A DNA stretch of 64,000 bases from Shinella yambaruensis. Lineage in GTDB: Bacteria; Pseudomonadota; Alphaproteobacteria; Rhizobiales; Rhizobiaceae. Positions 1 through 8,346 of the stretch are shown here, in pieces. Every line of letters starts with the position of its first letter. Positions within the stretch are counted from its first letter, which is position 1. The stretch is from contig NZ_JALJCK010000005.1 in NCBI RefSeq assembly GCF_022899355.1, forward strand, positions 372,001 to 436,000. The letters run 5' to 3'. Both the position numbers and the translations under genes were made by a program. A model generated the notes under the pieces. It was not told the origin of the DNA and did not search any database. It saw only the letters and a list, made by a program, of their open reading frames with translations.

Positions 1-188
1 GTGCCCCGGTCGTGCAGCCGCGCCGCCCGGCACCGGTCTCGCGCCCGGTCGTCAAGGCAGCCGCCGCGCCGCTTCGCAAGTCCGACAACAGCGTCAACGG
101 CCAGCAGGCCCGCGCCCGCGGCTTTGCCCTCGACATGTCGATGGGCGGCCCGGATGCGGACGACGCCGATTTCAGGGAAAGCGCTTGA
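1..188 (+). CDS. C-terminal end of an upstream gene, probably a chemoreceptor (MCP)
   Basis: An open frame enters from the left edge (frame of base 3) and stops with TGA at 186-188. The 61 visible residues are Pro/Ala/Arg-rich and end in an acidic stretch (DADDADFRESA), with no recognisable domain. The stop overlaps the start region of cheW, so the gene is co-transcribed with the chemotaxis genes. Flexible Pro/Ala-rich tails of this kind are common at the C-terminus of rhizobial methyl-accepting chemotaxis proteins, and an MCP gene often precedes cheW. The MCP assignment rests on context. The 5' part lies outside the window. Confidence 0.5.
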   Translation, partial: APVVQPRRPAPVSRPVVKAAAAPLRKSDNSVNGQQARARGFALDMSMGGPDADDADFRESA

Positions 189-190
189 TC

Positions 191-685
191 ATGGCCGGTC
201 CGTCCTCCGAATCCCAGTTCGTCACCTTCAGCCTCGACAACGAGGTCTTTGCGGTGCCCGTCTCGGTCGTCCGGGAAATCCTCGACCACGAGGATGCCTT
301 CAAGATCCCGCACGGGCCGGAATACCTGCTCGGTCTCAGGGACGTGCGCGGCCAGGGCGTGCCGGTCATCGACCTGCGTCTTCGCCTCGGCATGACGAGG
401 ACCGAGAAGACGCCGCACACGCGCGCTTTGGTGCTCGACGTGCCGATCGGCGAGAAGACCCTAACCCTCGGCCTCGTCGCCGACCGGGTCTTCGAGGTCA
501 TCCCCTTCCGCGACGACGAAATCGAGGGCGCGCCGGATATCGGCGTGCGCTGGCCGTCCGACTACATTGCCGGCGTCGTGCGCCGCAATGGCGGCTTCGT
601 CGTCATCGTCGACCTCGCGCGCCTGTTCTCCGGCGCCGAGGTGGCAATGATGGGCTCGGCGGGTCGCCTTGCCGCGACGGCATAG
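191..685 (+). CDS. cheW: chemotaxis adaptor protein CheW
   Basis: 164-residue protein made of a single CheW domain (QFVTFSLDNEVFAVPV near the start, then VREIL, LRDVRGQGVPVIDLR and VVIVDLARLF). CheW is the cytoplasmic SH3-like adaptor that couples chemoreceptors to the histidine kinase CheA. The ATG at 191 follows AGGGAA at 174-179 with a rather long spacing; a TTG at 185, five bases from the same Shine-Dalgarno, is an alternative start. It overlaps or abuts the preceding reading frame and lies 16 bases before cheR. No cheA is seen in the window, so it must lie upstream or elsewhere. Confidence 0.93.
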   Translation: MAGPSSESQFVTFSLDNEVFAVPVSVVREILDHEDAFKIPHGPEYLLGLRDVRGQGVPVIDLRLRLGMTRTEKTPHTRALVLDVPIGEKTLTLGLVADRVFEVIPFRDDEIEGAPDIGVRWPSDYIAGVVRRNGGFVVIVDLARLFSGAEVAMMGSAGRLAATA

Positions 686-701
686 TTTCGGGAGGACCGG
701 C

Positions 702-1553
702 GTGGGAGCTGCATTGCGGATGCAAGGGGCGGAAGACGGGCTGAGCAGCCGGAACTTCGAGGCCCTGTCGCGCTACATCTACGACTATAGCGGCATCAAG
801 ATGCCGATCACGAAGCTGACGATGCTGGAGGGCCGGCTGCGCCGGCGCCTGCGGGCGACCGGTATTACCAGCTTCAACGACTATTGCGACTATCTCTTCA
901 AGCATGGCGGCATCGAGAAGGAGGCGATCTTCCTCATCGACGCCGTGACGACGAACAAGACCGACTTCTTCCGCGAGCCGAAGCATTTCGACCACATGGC
1001 CGCGACCGGCCTGCCGGAAATGGTGGCGGCCGGCCACAAGCGGCTGCGGCTGTGGAGCGCCGCCTGCTCCATCGGCGCCGAGCCCTATACGATGGCGATG
1101 GTGATGCAGGATTTCGTCGATGCGGCCTCCGGCCTCGACTACCGCATCCTCGCCACCGACCTTTCGACCGACGTGCTTGCCGCCGCCCGGCGCGGCGTCT
1201 ATCCGCGCGACATGATCCAGCCCGTGCCGGCGGAGATGCAGCGCCGCTACGTCATGGTCTCGCGCGATGCCGGGCGCGGCGAGGTGCGCATCCATCCGCG
1301 CCTGCGCTCGACGATCGGCTTTGCCCGCATGAACCTCATGGACAGCGCCTACAGGGTGGGCGAGCCGATGCACATGATCTTCTGCCGCAACGTGCTGATC
1401 TATTTCGACAAGCCGACGCAGGCCAAGGTGCTGTCACGGCTCTGCGACTGCCTCGTGCCCGGCGGCTTCCTCTATGTGGGCCATTCCGAAACGGTGACCG
1501 GCATTTCGCTGCCGGTGCGCCAGGTCGCCAACACGGTTTTCAAGAAGATCTGA
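702..1553 (+). CDS. cheR: chemotaxis protein methyltransferase CheR
   Basis: 283-residue S-adenosylmethionine-dependent methyltransferase that methylates receptor glutamates during adaptation. The N-terminal helical domain (residues about 10-75) is followed by the SAM-binding domain, with [18 protein letters not shown] as SAM motif I and [18 protein letters not shown] as the typical CheR motif. The start is the GTG at 702, which has a near-perfect GGAGGA at 691-696; the frame is open further upstream but with no better start. The stop overlaps the cheB start (TGATG), which implies translational coupling. Confidence 0.95.
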   Translation: MGAALRMQGAEDGLSSRNFEALSRYIYDYSGIKMPITKLTMLEGRLRRRLRATGITSFNDYCDYLFKHGGIEKEAIFLIDAVTTNKTDFFREPKHFDHMAATGLPEMVAAGHKRLRLWSAACSIGAEPYTMAMVMQDFVDAASGLDYRILATDLSTDVLAAARRGVYPRDMIQPVPAEMQRRYVMVSRDAGRGEVRIHPRLRSTIGFARMNLMDSAYRVGEPMHMIFCRNVLIYFDKPTQAKVLSRLCDCLVPGGFLYVGHSETVTGISLPVRQVANTVFKKI

Positions 1554-2641
1554 TGGTCCCTCCCGGCAAGAAGATCCGCGTACTCATCATCGACGACTCG
1601 GCGAGCGTGCGCCAGGCGCTGACCCATGTGCTGGAGCAGGACCCGGAAATCGAGGTGATGGGCGCGGCCTCCGACCCCTTCATGGCGGCCAGGAAGATCC
1701 AGGAGGAAATCCCCGACGTCATCACGCTCGACGTGGAGATGCCGCGCATGGACGGCATCACCTTCCTGCGCAAGATCATGGCGCAGAAGCCCATCCCCGT
1801 CGTCATGTGCTCCTCGCTGACCGAGGAGGGCTCGGAGACGCTGATGCAGGCGCTGGAGGCCGGCGCCGTCGACATCATCCTGAAGCCGAAGATCGGCGCG
1901 GCCGACCATCTCGCCGAATCCGGCACGCGCATCCGCGAGGCCGTCAAGGGCGCCGCGGTCGCCCGCCTCGGCCAGAACCGGCGCACGGCGGCGGCAAGCG
2001 GGCCGACCGCAAAGCTCACCGCCGATGCCGTGTTGCCCCCGCCCTCCGGCCGCGCCATGGCCAAGACGACCGAGATGGTCGCCTGCATCGGCGCCTCGAC
2101 CGGCGGCACGGAGGCGCTGCGCGTGCTGCTGGAGCAGCTGCCGGCCAATTCGCCTGGCATCGTCATCGTGCAGCACATGCCGGAAAAGTTCACCGCGGCC
2201 TTCGCCAGGCGCCTCGACAGCCTGTGCGAGGTGGCGGTGAAGGAAGCCGTGCATGGCGATCCCGTCCTGCGCGGCCATGTGCTGATCGCGCCCGGCGACC
2301 GCCACATGATGCTGGAGCGGCAGGGTGCGCGCTACCATGTCGCCGTGCGCGAAGGCCCCCTCGTCTCGCGCCACCGGCCGTCCGTCGATGTGCTCTTCCG
2401 CTCCGCCGCCCGTTCGGCCGGGGCGAATGCCATGGGCGTCATCCTCACAGGGATGGGCGACGACGGCGCACGCGGCATGAACGAGATGCACCAGGCCGGC
2501 GCCCATACGGTGGCGCAGGACGAGGCGAGCTCCGTCGTCTTCGGCATGCCGAAGGAGGCGATCGCCCATGGCGGCGTCGACAGGATCCTGCCGCTCGACC
2601 AGATCGCCCGCGAGATCCTCGCCGCCGACCGGCGGAGGTGA
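1553..2641 (+). CDS. cheB: chemotaxis response regulator protein-glutamate methylesterase CheB
   Basis: 362 residues, usual for CheB. The N-terminal receiver domain has the acidic pair in [10 protein letters not shown] and the phospho-acceptor Asp60 in [12 protein letters not shown]. After a linker of about 60 residues comes the methylesterase domain with the Ser-His-Asp triad: Ser in [12 protein letters not shown], His in [10 protein letters not shown], Asp in [12 protein letters not shown]. It removes methyl groups from receptors (or deamidates them) when phosphorylated by CheA. The ATG overlaps the cheR stop by one base. Confidence 0.96.
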   Translation: MVPPGKKIRVLIIDDSASVRQALTHVLEQDPEIEVMGAASDPFMAARKIQEEIPDVITLDVEMPRMDGITFLRKIMAQKPIPVVMCSSLTEEGSETLMQALEAGAVDIILKPKIGAADHLAESGTRIREAVKGAAVARLGQNRRTAAASGPTAKLTADAVLPPPSGRAMAKTTEMVACIGASTGGTEALRVLLEQLPANSPGIVIVQHMPEKFTAAFARRLDSLCEVAVKEAVHGDPVLRGHVLIAPGDRHMMLERQGARYHVAVREGPLVSRHRPSVDVLFRSAARSAGANAMGVILTGMGDDGARGMNEMHQAGAHTVAQDEASSVVFGMPKEAIAHGGVDRILPLDQIAREILAADRRR

Positions 2642-2670
2642 AAACGCCGCGGTTTTTCGCGTGTTTTCAC
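2638..2670 (+). terminator. hairpin at the end of cheB, probable terminator
   Basis: GTGAAAAC (2638-2645) pairs with GTTTTCAC (2663-2670), with an inner CGCG/CGCG pairing and a T-rich loop. The left arm includes the cheB stop codon. There is no long T-run after it, so it may act as a 3' mRNA-stabilising structure rather than a strong terminator. Confidence 0.5.
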
Positions 2671-2763
2671 CGGCCATTAACCATGACCGGCGAGGATGAC
2701 GAAGCACCATGCGAGGGTGCTTTGCGAGCGATGACCGGCTCAAGAACCGCTCCGGGGAGCCCC

Positions 2764-3474
2764 ATGCCCGTCATCACCTTCGCCAACACCAAGGGCGGCG
2801 CCGGCAAGACCACGGCCGTCTTGCTGCTTGCGACCGAGCTTGCCCGCCTCGGCTTCCGCGTCTCGGTGCTCGACGCCGACCCGCAGCACTGGATCACCCG
2901 CTGGCACGAGAATTCCGAAGGCGTGCTCGGCAACCGCCTTTGCGTGGTGCCCTATGTCACCATGGGCACGATCGACCGGCAGCTGGCCGACGAGAAGGCG
3001 CGCGCCGATTTCGTGCTGATCGACCTGCCGGGTTCGCGCAGTTCGCTGCTCGCCAAGGCCGTCGGCCATTCCGACTACGTGCTCATTCCCGTGCAGGGTT
3101 CCGCCATGGACGCGCAGGGCGGCGCGAATGTCATCGAACTCCTGCAGTATCTGGAGGACAAGGCCGATATCCGCATCCGCCATTCCGTCGTGCTCACCCG
3201 CGTCAACTCCATGGTGACGACGCGCGCCATGCATGCGGTCAAGGACCTGCTCGCCGCCCGCCGCGTGCATCTCCTGCAGACGCCGATCATCGAACGCTCG
3301 GCGTTCCGCGATATCTTCGGCTGCGGCGGCACGCTCTATACGATGGACGGCCGGCGCGTCAGCAATCTGGACAAGGCGCAGGAGAATGCGAGGGCGCTTG
3401 CGCTGGAAGTGCTCCAGCAGATCCCAGCGGCCCTGCGCCCGACCGGGGCGGAGAGGCTGAGCAACGTCGCCTGA
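2764..3474 (+). CDS. ParA/MinD-family (VirC1-like) P-loop ATPase
   Basis: 236 residues. The N-terminus has the deviant Walker A motif (FANTKGGAGKTT) of the ParA/MinD/VirC1 superfamily, followed by VSVLDADPQHW (switch I) and FVLIDLPGS (Walker B). Family members form ATP-dependent dimers that position DNA or protein complexes. The start at 2764 follows GGGGAG at about 2754-2759. The frame is open upstream through the cheB region, but without a better start. No parB or centromere-like repeats are adjacent, so it is an orphan ParA and replicon partitioning is unlikely. A rho-independent terminator follows. Confidence 0.85.
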   Translation: MPVITFANTKGGAGKTTAVLLLATELARLGFRVSVLDADPQHWITRWHENSEGVLGNRLCVVPYVTMGTIDRQLADEKARADFVLIDLPGSRSSLLAKAVGHSDYVLIPVQGSAMDAQGGANVIELLQYLEDKADIRIRHSVVLTRVNSMVTTRAMHAVKDLLAARRVHLLQTPIIERSAFRDIFGCGGTLYTMDGRRVSNLDKAQENARALALEVLQQIPAALRPTGAERLSNVA

Positions 3475-3495
3475 GGCTTTACACTCTTTTGCAGG

Positions 3496-3519
3496 GGCCG
3501 CGGATCGCGCGGCCTTTTT
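3496..3519 (+). terminator. rho-independent terminator after the ParA-like gene
   Basis: GGCCGCG (3496-3502) pairs with CGCGGCC (3508-3514) around a five-base loop and is followed directly by TTTTT. Confidence 0.85.
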
Positions 3520-3550
3520 CATAAGGAAGAAAACAGGGGTCCAGAAATGG

Positions 3551-3715
3551 AAAAGCCTGCCGCGGGAGGAGGTGCGGCAGGCTTTCCGATAGAACCGAAT
3601 GGCGACTGGGAGGAGGAGTGCCGCCATTCCCGCAGTCGGCCCTGGGAGGAGGAGTGGGCCTTCTGCAATCATCGAAGCTTCGTGGGAGGAGGTACGTTGC
3701 TTCGATAAGTATGAC
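3551..3715 (-). ncRNA. tandem-hairpin sRNA with four anti-Shine-Dalgarno (CCUCCUCCC) loops
   Basis: On the minus strand the nonamer CCTCCTCCC occurs four times (plus-strand 3564-3572, 3608-3616, 3644-3652, 3684-3692), spaced 36-44 bases, each in the loop of a hairpin. The last hairpin in minus-strand order is perfect (12-bp arms 3552-3563 and 3574-3585) and is followed by a T-run, as a rho-independent terminator would be. The others have arms of 8-13 bp with a few mismatches. This matches the rhizobial alpha-r14/NfeR1 family and the cuckoo-type CCUCCUCCC sRNAs, which are known to expose anti-SD loops to mRNA ribosome-binding sites. The 5' end is uncertain: a CTATAG at 3715-3720 could be a -10 box but no good -35 was found. 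Family membership is inferred from motif and architecture. Confidence 0.75.
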
Positions 3716-3840
3716 TATAGCTGATTCTTGATTATTTGATAGGCATCGTTTTGCAAGGCAGCTATGCGTTATGCGCGTAGCGTATGTCTCAATATCGCCA
3801 GGCCGCCGGCTCGCGCCGGATTCTCTTCGCACATGCAAAA

Positions 3841-3861
3841 ACACCCGCCGGAGGCGGGTGT
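3841..3861 (-). terminator. rho-independent terminator of the DUF1127 gene
   Basis: ACACCCGCC (3841-3849) pairs with GGCGGGTGT (3853-3861). Read on the minus strand it ends in GGCGGGTGTTTTT, a strong GC stem plus T-run, 32 bases after the DUF1127 stop. Confidence 0.88.
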
Positions 3862-3892
3862 CTTCGAATTCTGCCGGTTGGCGGCGTGTCGC

Positions 3893-4039
3893 TCAGAAGC
3901 CGACGGCCGCGCGCGCGACGGCCTTGATCTCCGAACGCTCGATGCCGAGATCGCGCAGTTCGCGGGCGGTCATGCGGTCGAGTTCGTTGACGGTCTGACG
4001 GTACTTGCGCCAATTGCTGAAGGAACGTGCCATGTTCAT
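3893..4039 (-). CDS. DUF1127 small Arg-rich protein
   Basis: 48 residues beginning MNMARSFSNWRKYRQ and containing the conserved DUF1127 (YjiS-like) block TVNELDRMTARELRDLGI near the centre. Such proteins are abundant in Rhizobiales; some are reported to influence RNA turnover and carbon or phosphate metabolism, but no activity can be assigned to this one. The start at 4039 follows GGGGA in AAAGGGGATCATC. The frame extends upstream without start support. It is monocistronic, with its own terminator. Confidence 0.88.
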   Translation of the reverse strand: MNMARSFSNWRKYRQTVNELDRMTARELRDLGIERSEIKAVARAAVGF

Positions 4040-4437
4040 GATGATCCCCTTTCCGGAGGCTCTCTGTTCGGCACCGGTCCGTGGCGCCGCGTCTTTCGAT
4101 GACCGTCTTATAGGCTTATGTTGCAATGCGGAACAGCGCTAAGCTGGCACGTCACCCATGCAAACGGCGCATGGGTCTGGTCATCTTCTGTTAAGGTTGC
4201 ACGCAGCTCAGAGGGCGAATGCGAGGCTGTTTTCTGCAAAAAATACGATTTTTTGGCGTGCGCCACGGCAAAACCGGCCGAAAGAGGCCCATTTCGCTGT
4301 CCGGGGCGTCGAAAATGCCTACCCTTGCCATTCCCGGTCCTTTGCAAATCTCCACAGCAAAAGCGCTTCGCACTTTTGCCGGACTTGCTCTAAGAAGGCG
4401 TCCCGCGGCAGCGCCGCCCTTTCGATGACGGAACGAC
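4040..4437. other. intergenic region with an AT-rich inverted repeat
   Basis: About 400 bases between divergently oriented DUF1127 and the XRE-cupin gene. I see no convincing gene. One feature stands out in the GC-rich surroundings: a perfect AT-rich inverted repeat, CAAAAAAT-ACG-ATTTTTTG, at 4237-4255, which could be an operator or a weak hairpin. A CTATAA on the minus strand near 4110 may be the -10 box of the DUF1127 gene. Confidence 0.4.
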
Positions 4438-5007
4438 ATGAGCGACAATCTGCAGGGTCAAGAACGGGGCGACGTGCTCGCCCATGTCTCCGGCAACCTG
4501 CGCCGCCTTCGCCAGGCGGCCGGGCTCAGCCAGGCGGCGCTGGCGCAGGCCTCCGGCATCAGCCGGCGCATGATCGTGGCGGTCGAGGGGGGCGATGCCA
4601 ATATCAGCCTGTCGAGCCTCGACAAGCTGGCCGCCGCCATGGGCGTGCGCTTCGTCGATCTCGTGCGCGATCCGGCCCGCGCGCCCTCTGCGGAGATCAA
4701 CGAGGTGACCTGGCGGGGAAGCGATGCGCAAAGCACCGCCGTGCTGCTCGGCACGGCGCCGGCGACGGCGGAGGCTCAGATGTGGCTCTGGTCGCTCGGC
4801 CCCGGCGAGCGCTATGCGGCCGAACCCGACCCGACCGGCTGGCACGAAATGCTGTTCGTGACCGAGGGGACGCTGCGGCTCGAGCTTTCGGGCATCGCCA
4901 GGGATTTCGCCGCGGGCAGCTTCACCATCTATGCGACCGACCAGGCCTATGCCTATGCCAATCCCGGCACCGTGCCCGTGCGCTTCGTGCGCAACGTGAT
5001 CTCCTGA
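4438..5007 (+). CDS. XRE-family transcriptional regulator with C-terminal cupin domain
   Basis: 189 residues. An XRE-type helix-turn-helix occupies about residues 16-72 (LRRLRQAAGLSQAALAQASG, then ISRRMIVAVEGG), and a cupin sensor domain occupies about 110-185 (GERYAAEPDPTGWHEMLFV, then GSFTIYATDQAYAYANPG). This arrangement is typical of regulators whose cupin binds a small ligand. The gene runs convergently into chrA with a 3-base gap, so it may or may not control it. The ligand is unknown. Confidence 0.88.
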   Translation: MSDNLQGQERGDVLAHVSGNLRRLRQAAGLSQAALAQASGISRRMIVAVEGGDANISLSSLDKLAAAMGVRFVDLVRDPARAPSAEINEVTWRGSDAQSTAVLLGTAPATAEAQMWLWSLGPGERYAAEPDPTGWHEMLFVTEGTLRLELSGIARDFAAGSFTIYATDQAYAYANPGTVPVRFVRNVIS

Positions 5008-5010
5008 CCC

Positions 5011-6411
5011 TCATCCCGCCGCCAGCATCCAGGCCATGCCGGCGAGCGCCGAAAGCGCGAGCGTCAGCAGCACCGAGGCCCCGAGACGGAACAGGGCGTA
5101 GGCCGCGGCGGCGGCGAGCAGGGCCGACGGCAGGATGAGCGTCGACGGATCGGGCAGCTCGAGGCGCAGCGGGCCTGCGGCGAGAACCCTGACCTCCCCG
5201 AACAGCGTGTGCAAGGCGAACCAGACCGCCAGGTTGAGGATGACGCCGACCACGGCGGCGGTGATCGCCGACAGGGCGCCGGACAGCGCCGCATTGCCGC
5301 GCAGTTTTTCGATGAAGGGCGCGCCGAGGAAGATCCAGAGGAAGCAGGGCACGAAGGTGACCCAGGTGGTGAGGGTCGCCGCGAGCGTCGCCGCCACCAA
5401 GGGATCGAGGCCGCCGGGATCGCGATAGGCGGCGAGGAAGCCGACGAATTGCAGCACCATGATGAGCGGCCCCGGCGTCGTCTCGGCCATGCCGAGGCCG
5501 TCGAGCATTTCGCCGGGCCGCAGCCAGCCATAGTGCTGAACGGCCTCCTGCGCGACATAGGCAAGCGCCGCATAGGCGCCGCCGAAGGTGACGACCGCCA
5601 TCTTGCTGAAGAAGATGCCGACCTGCGCGAAGACATCGTTGCCGCCGGCGAAGAACCAGATCGCCGCAACGGGGCCGAGCCAGAGACAGAGCAGCGCCGC
5701 CGAGATCTTCAGCGACCAGCCGGGATGGGGCCGCGCATGGGCGGGCGTCGCCTCGCCGAGCAGCGAATCCTCGTCCCGCAAAACCTGCGCACCCGACGCC
5801 GCATGGCCGCCTGCCGTGCGGAAGAGGCGGGAGCCGGATCGCGAACCGAGATAGCCGACAATGGCGGCGACGAGAACGATGAGCGGAAACGGCACCTTGA
5901 AGGCGAAGATGGCGACGAAGGCGCCGGCGGCCAGAAGGATCATCGCCGGATTGACGAGCGCGCGGCGGCCGATGCGGAACACCGCCTGCACGACGACGGC
6001 GAGCACCGCCGCTTTGAGGCCGAAGAACAGGCCCCCGACCACGCCGGCATCGCCGAAGAGGACGTAGACATAGCTCAGTGCGAGGATCGACAGGAAACCG
6101 GGCAGGATGAAGAGCAGGCCCGCGAGAAGGCCGCCCGCCGTGCGGTGCATCAGCCAGCCGATATAGACGGCGAGCTGCTGGGCCTCCGGTCCCGGCAGGA
6201 GCATGCAGTAGTTCAGCGCGTGGAGGAAGCGCTTCTCGCCGATCCAGCGTTTCTCGTCGACGACGATGCGGTGCATCACGGCGATCTGCCCGGCGGGGCC
6301 GCCGAAGCTGAGCGCGGCCACGCGCGCCCAGACGCGGAGCGCCTCGCCGAGGGGGACGCCGTGCCCTTCGGTGCCGGGCGAATGGGGCGGCGGTGCCGCA
6401 TGATCGTTCAT
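5011..6411 (-). CDS. chrA: chromate efflux transporter ChrA
   Basis: 466 residues with two homologous CHR halves, as in the long-chain ChrA family. The first begins LGEALRVWARVAALSFGGPAGQ, with LPGPEAQQLAVYIGW. The second has FFSKMAVVTFGGAYAALAYV and AETTPGPLIMVLQFVGF. About ten hydrophobic segments are visible, with a hydrophilic linker near residues 195-245. The family is a proton-linked inner-membrane exporter of chromate. The start MNDHAAP at 6411 is preceded by GGAAGGA on the minus strand; upstream codons lack a ribosome-binding site. The ArsR-type gene at 6545 is divergent. Confidence 0.93.
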   Translation of the reverse strand: MNDHAAPPPHSPGTEGHGVPLGEALRVWARVAALSFGGPAGQIAVMHRIVVDEKRWIGEKRFLHALNYCMLLPGPEAQQLAVYIGWLMHRTAGGLLAGLLFILPGFLSILALSYVYVLFGDAGVVGGLFFGLKAAVLAVVVQAVFRIGRRALVNPAMILLAAGAFVAIFAFKVPFPLIVLVAAIVGYLGSRSGSRLFRTAGGHAASGAQVLRDEDSLLGEATPAHARPHPGWSLKISAALLCLWLGPVAAIWFFAGGNDVFAQVGIFFSKMAVVTFGGAYAALAYVAQEAVQHYGWLRPGEMLDGLGMAETTPGPLIMVLQFVGFLAAYRDPGGLDPLVAATLAATLTTWVTFVPCFLWIFLGAPFIEKLRGNAALSGALSAITAAVVGVILNLAVWFALHTLFGEVRVLAAGPLRLELPDPSTLILPSALLAAAAAYALFRLGASVLLTLALSALAGMAWMLAAG

Positions 6412-6544
6412 CGGATGTCCTTCCCCCTTGCCGTCGCGATCGATCGCAGCCGTCCCCTGCCCTGTCAAGGCGCGGGAGGGCTTGACGGATGAGGATGCTG
6501 GCATTATTAAACTCATTAGTTAATTAACCTTATGGATAAATGAT

Positions 6545-6886
6545 GTGAGCGATCCGCTGAGCATGACGTTCGCCGCCCTTGCGGACCCGACTCGCCGGGC
6601 GATCCTGGCACGGCTTTCCGAAGGGGATGCGACAGTGAACGAGATCGCCGCCCCTTTCGCGATGAGCCTGCCCGCCGTTTCGAAGCATTTGAAGGTGCTG
6701 GAGGCGGCAGGCCTCATCACCCGCAGCCGCACCGCCCAGTGGCGCCCCTGCCATCTGGAGACGGGGCCGCTGAAGGAGGCCAACGGCTGGATCGCCCATT
6801 ACCGGCGCTTCTGGGACCAGAGTTTCGACCGGCTCGACGATTACGTCAGGCAATTGCAGACCGGCGAGCCGGACAAGAAGAGCTGA
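6545..6886 (+). CDS. ArsR-family transcriptional regulator
   Basis: 113 residues. Winged helix-turn-helix with LADPTRRAILARLSEGDATVNEIA and MSLPAVSKHLKVLEAAGLI, the usual ArsR fold. No metal-binding cysteines are present, so it is probably one of the metal-independent ArsR proteins that sit beside SRPBCC genes. The start is the GTG at 6545; an ATG at 6563 is an alternative. The upstream 6500-6530 region is AT-rich with a TTAGTTAATTAA stretch that could be its operator. The SRPBCC gene follows 14 bases downstream, almost certainly in the same operon. Confidence 0.9.
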   Translation: MSDPLSMTFAALADPTRRAILARLSEGDATVNEIAAPFAMSLPAVSKHLKVLEAAGLITRSRTAQWRPCHLETGPLKEANGWIAHYRRFWDQSFDRLDDYVRQLQTGEPDKKS

Positions 6887-6900
6887 GGAGGACGACCACC

Positions 6901-7374
6901 ATGCAACACACAGCCGGAACCGCAGAGCCCATCGGCCTTTCCATCGAGCGCCTAATCGAGGCGCCCGTCGCCCTCGTCTTCAAGCTGTGGACCGCGCCGG
7001 AGCACCTTGCCCGCTGGCTGGGGCCGAAGGATTTCACGGCCCATGCGGTGCGCATGGACTTTCGCCCGGGCGGCGCGTGGTCGGCGGTGATCCGCTCGCC
7101 GGACGGCGACGACTATCCGATGGGCGGCGTCTACCGGGAGATCACGGAAAACCGCCGCCTCGTCTTCACCTTCCGCTGGACGGCGGAGGACGGGCCGGAC
7201 ACGCTGGTGACCGTGACCTTCAAGGACCTTGCCGGCAAGACCCGGCTGACCTTCGCCCAGACGCCGTTCGACACCATCCAGTCCCGCGACAGCCATGCCG
7301 AGGGCTGGGGCGAATGCCTCGACCGGCTGGTCGCCTGCATCCTGCAAGAACGCAGCGGAGGAGAAGAGCGATGA
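6901..7374 (+). CDS. SRPBCC (AHSA1/START-like) domain protein
   Basis: 157 residues with the activator-of-Hsp90 homology/START-like fold: the N-terminal signature IERLIEAPVALVFKLWTAP, then ARWLGPKDF, and near the end FDTIQSRDSHAEGWGECLDRL, which is typical of the family. The family has a hydrophobic ligand cavity; the ligand and activity here are unknown. The start follows GAGGACGACCACC. It lies between the ArsR regulator and the GFA gene, overlapping the latter by four bases (ATGA). Confidence 0.9.
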   Translation: MQHTAGTAEPIGLSIERLIEAPVALVFKLWTAPEHLARWLGPKDFTAHAVRMDFRPGGAWSAVIRSPDGDDYPMGGVYREITENRRLVFTFRWTAEDGPDTLVTVTFKDLAGKTRLTFAQTPFDTIQSRDSHAEGWGECLDRLVACILQERSGGEER

Positions 7375-7790
7375 AAAGGACCTATCACGGCAGCTGTCAT
7401 TGCGGCGCCGTCCGCTACAAATGCCTGCTCGACCTCGACGAGGGCCTGAGGCGCTGCAACTGCTCCTTCTGCCGGCGCACGCGCATGCTGAAGACCTTCA
7501 CGAAGCGCGAGGATTTCAAGCTGCTGTCCGGCGAGGGCCGGCTCCTCACCTACCGCGCCGCCGATTCGAGCTGGCCGGACGGCGATGTCGACCATTATTT
7601 CTGCGGGAACTGCGGCGTCCGCTCCTTCTCGCGCGGCTACCATGAAACCTTCATGGGGCATTTCTACTGCATCAATGCCGGCACGCTGGACGACGTGTCC
7701 GAAGGGGACCTCAGCGCCGCGCCCGTCATCTACGAGAACGGCATGGTGGACGACTACGAGAACCCGCCGCCGCACCACGCCCATCTTTGA
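7371..7790 (+). CDS. GFA family (glutathione-dependent formaldehyde-activating enzyme-like) protein
   Basis: 139 residues. The Zn-binding cysteine pattern of the GFA/CENP-V fold is complete: SCHCGAVRY near the N-terminus, RRCNCSFCRR around residue 28 and FCGNCGVRSF around residue 80. Characterised members include Gfa of Paracoccus; most homologues have unknown substrates. The start overlaps the SRPBCC stop, so it is the third gene of the ArsR-SRPBCC-GFA operon. It converges with the second SRPBCC gene, leaving two bases between them. Confidence 0.9.
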   Translation: MKRTYHGSCHCGAVRYKCLLDLDEGLRRCNCSFCRRTRMLKTFTKREDFKLLSGEGRLLTYRAADSSWPDGDVDHYFCGNCGVRSFSRGYHETFMGHFYCINAGTLDDVSEGDLSAAPVIYENGMVDDYENPPPHHAHL

Positions 7791-7792
7791 CC

Positions 7793-8257
7793 TCACGCCG
7801 CGCGGGCCTGCTGCCGGAGGTAGCGGTCCATCGCCTCCAGCATGGCCTGCCAGCCGGCCTGATGGTCTTCAGCCTTGTCGCGGCCGTCGAAATAGGTGCC
7901 TTGCTCGACAAACCGCATGCGCGTGCCGTCCGGGACCGCCTCGAGGGCCACGACGACCGTGCCGGCGAAGGTGAGCGTGCCGTCCTCCCGGAGCAGGCTG
8001 GCATAGGCGATGCGCTCTTGCGGCCGGATCTGCAGATAGCGGTTCTCGTTGAGATAGACGGGCCCGCCCTTGGGGCCGAAGCGGCAGAGATCGCTTTCGC
8101 CGACTGCAAAGCCGAAGCGCTCGAAGCGCATCTGCCAGTCCGGGCCGGGATCGCCCCAGGCCTCCTGCGCAGCCTGCTGCGACCAGGCCGCAAAGACCGC
8201 CGCGGCCGGCGCGGCGAAGGTTCTGGTGATATCGACGGTGCCGTGTTCGATGGACAT
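7793..8257 (-). CDS. second SRPBCC (AHSA1-like) domain protein
   Basis: 154 residues beginning MSIEHGTVDITRTFAAPAAA. It has the AHSA1-like signature (VFAAWSQQAAQEAW) and the typical C-terminal segment (DHQAGWQAMLEAMDRYL). The start at 8257 has GGAAGGAG just upstream; the frame extends further but lacks a site. It is unrelated in close sequence to the SRPBCC at 6901. Function unknown. It is divergent from the GlxA-type regulator at 8347, which may control it. Confidence 0.88.
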   Translation of the reverse strand: MSIEHGTVDITRTFAAPAAAVFAAWSQQAAQEAWGDPGPDWQMRFERFGFAVGESDLCRFGPKGGPVYLNENRYLQIRPQERIAYASLLREDGTLTFAGTVVVALEAVPDGTRMRFVEQGTYFDGRDKAEDHQAGWQAMLEAMDRYLRQQARAA

Positions 8258-8346
8258 GGTCTTCTCCTTCCTGTTGGTGGAACGGGGAAGAGCATGGCCG
8301 GCTCCTGGCCCGGCCGGTAGAGACGTTCTCGACACTTTCGGGGCGG

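Noticed and set aside
2764..3474. ParA gene as a sign of a plasmid replication/partition region
   Set aside because: No parB, repC or centromere-like repeats are adjacent, and the gene has its own terminator. ParA-like orphans are common on chromosomes.
3551..3715. Regularly spaced GGGAGGAGG repeats as a CRISPR-like array
   Set aside because: The repeat is only nine bases, the intervening sequences pair with each other as hairpin arms, spacing is uneven and no cas gene is present. An sRNA with anti-SD loops explains it better.
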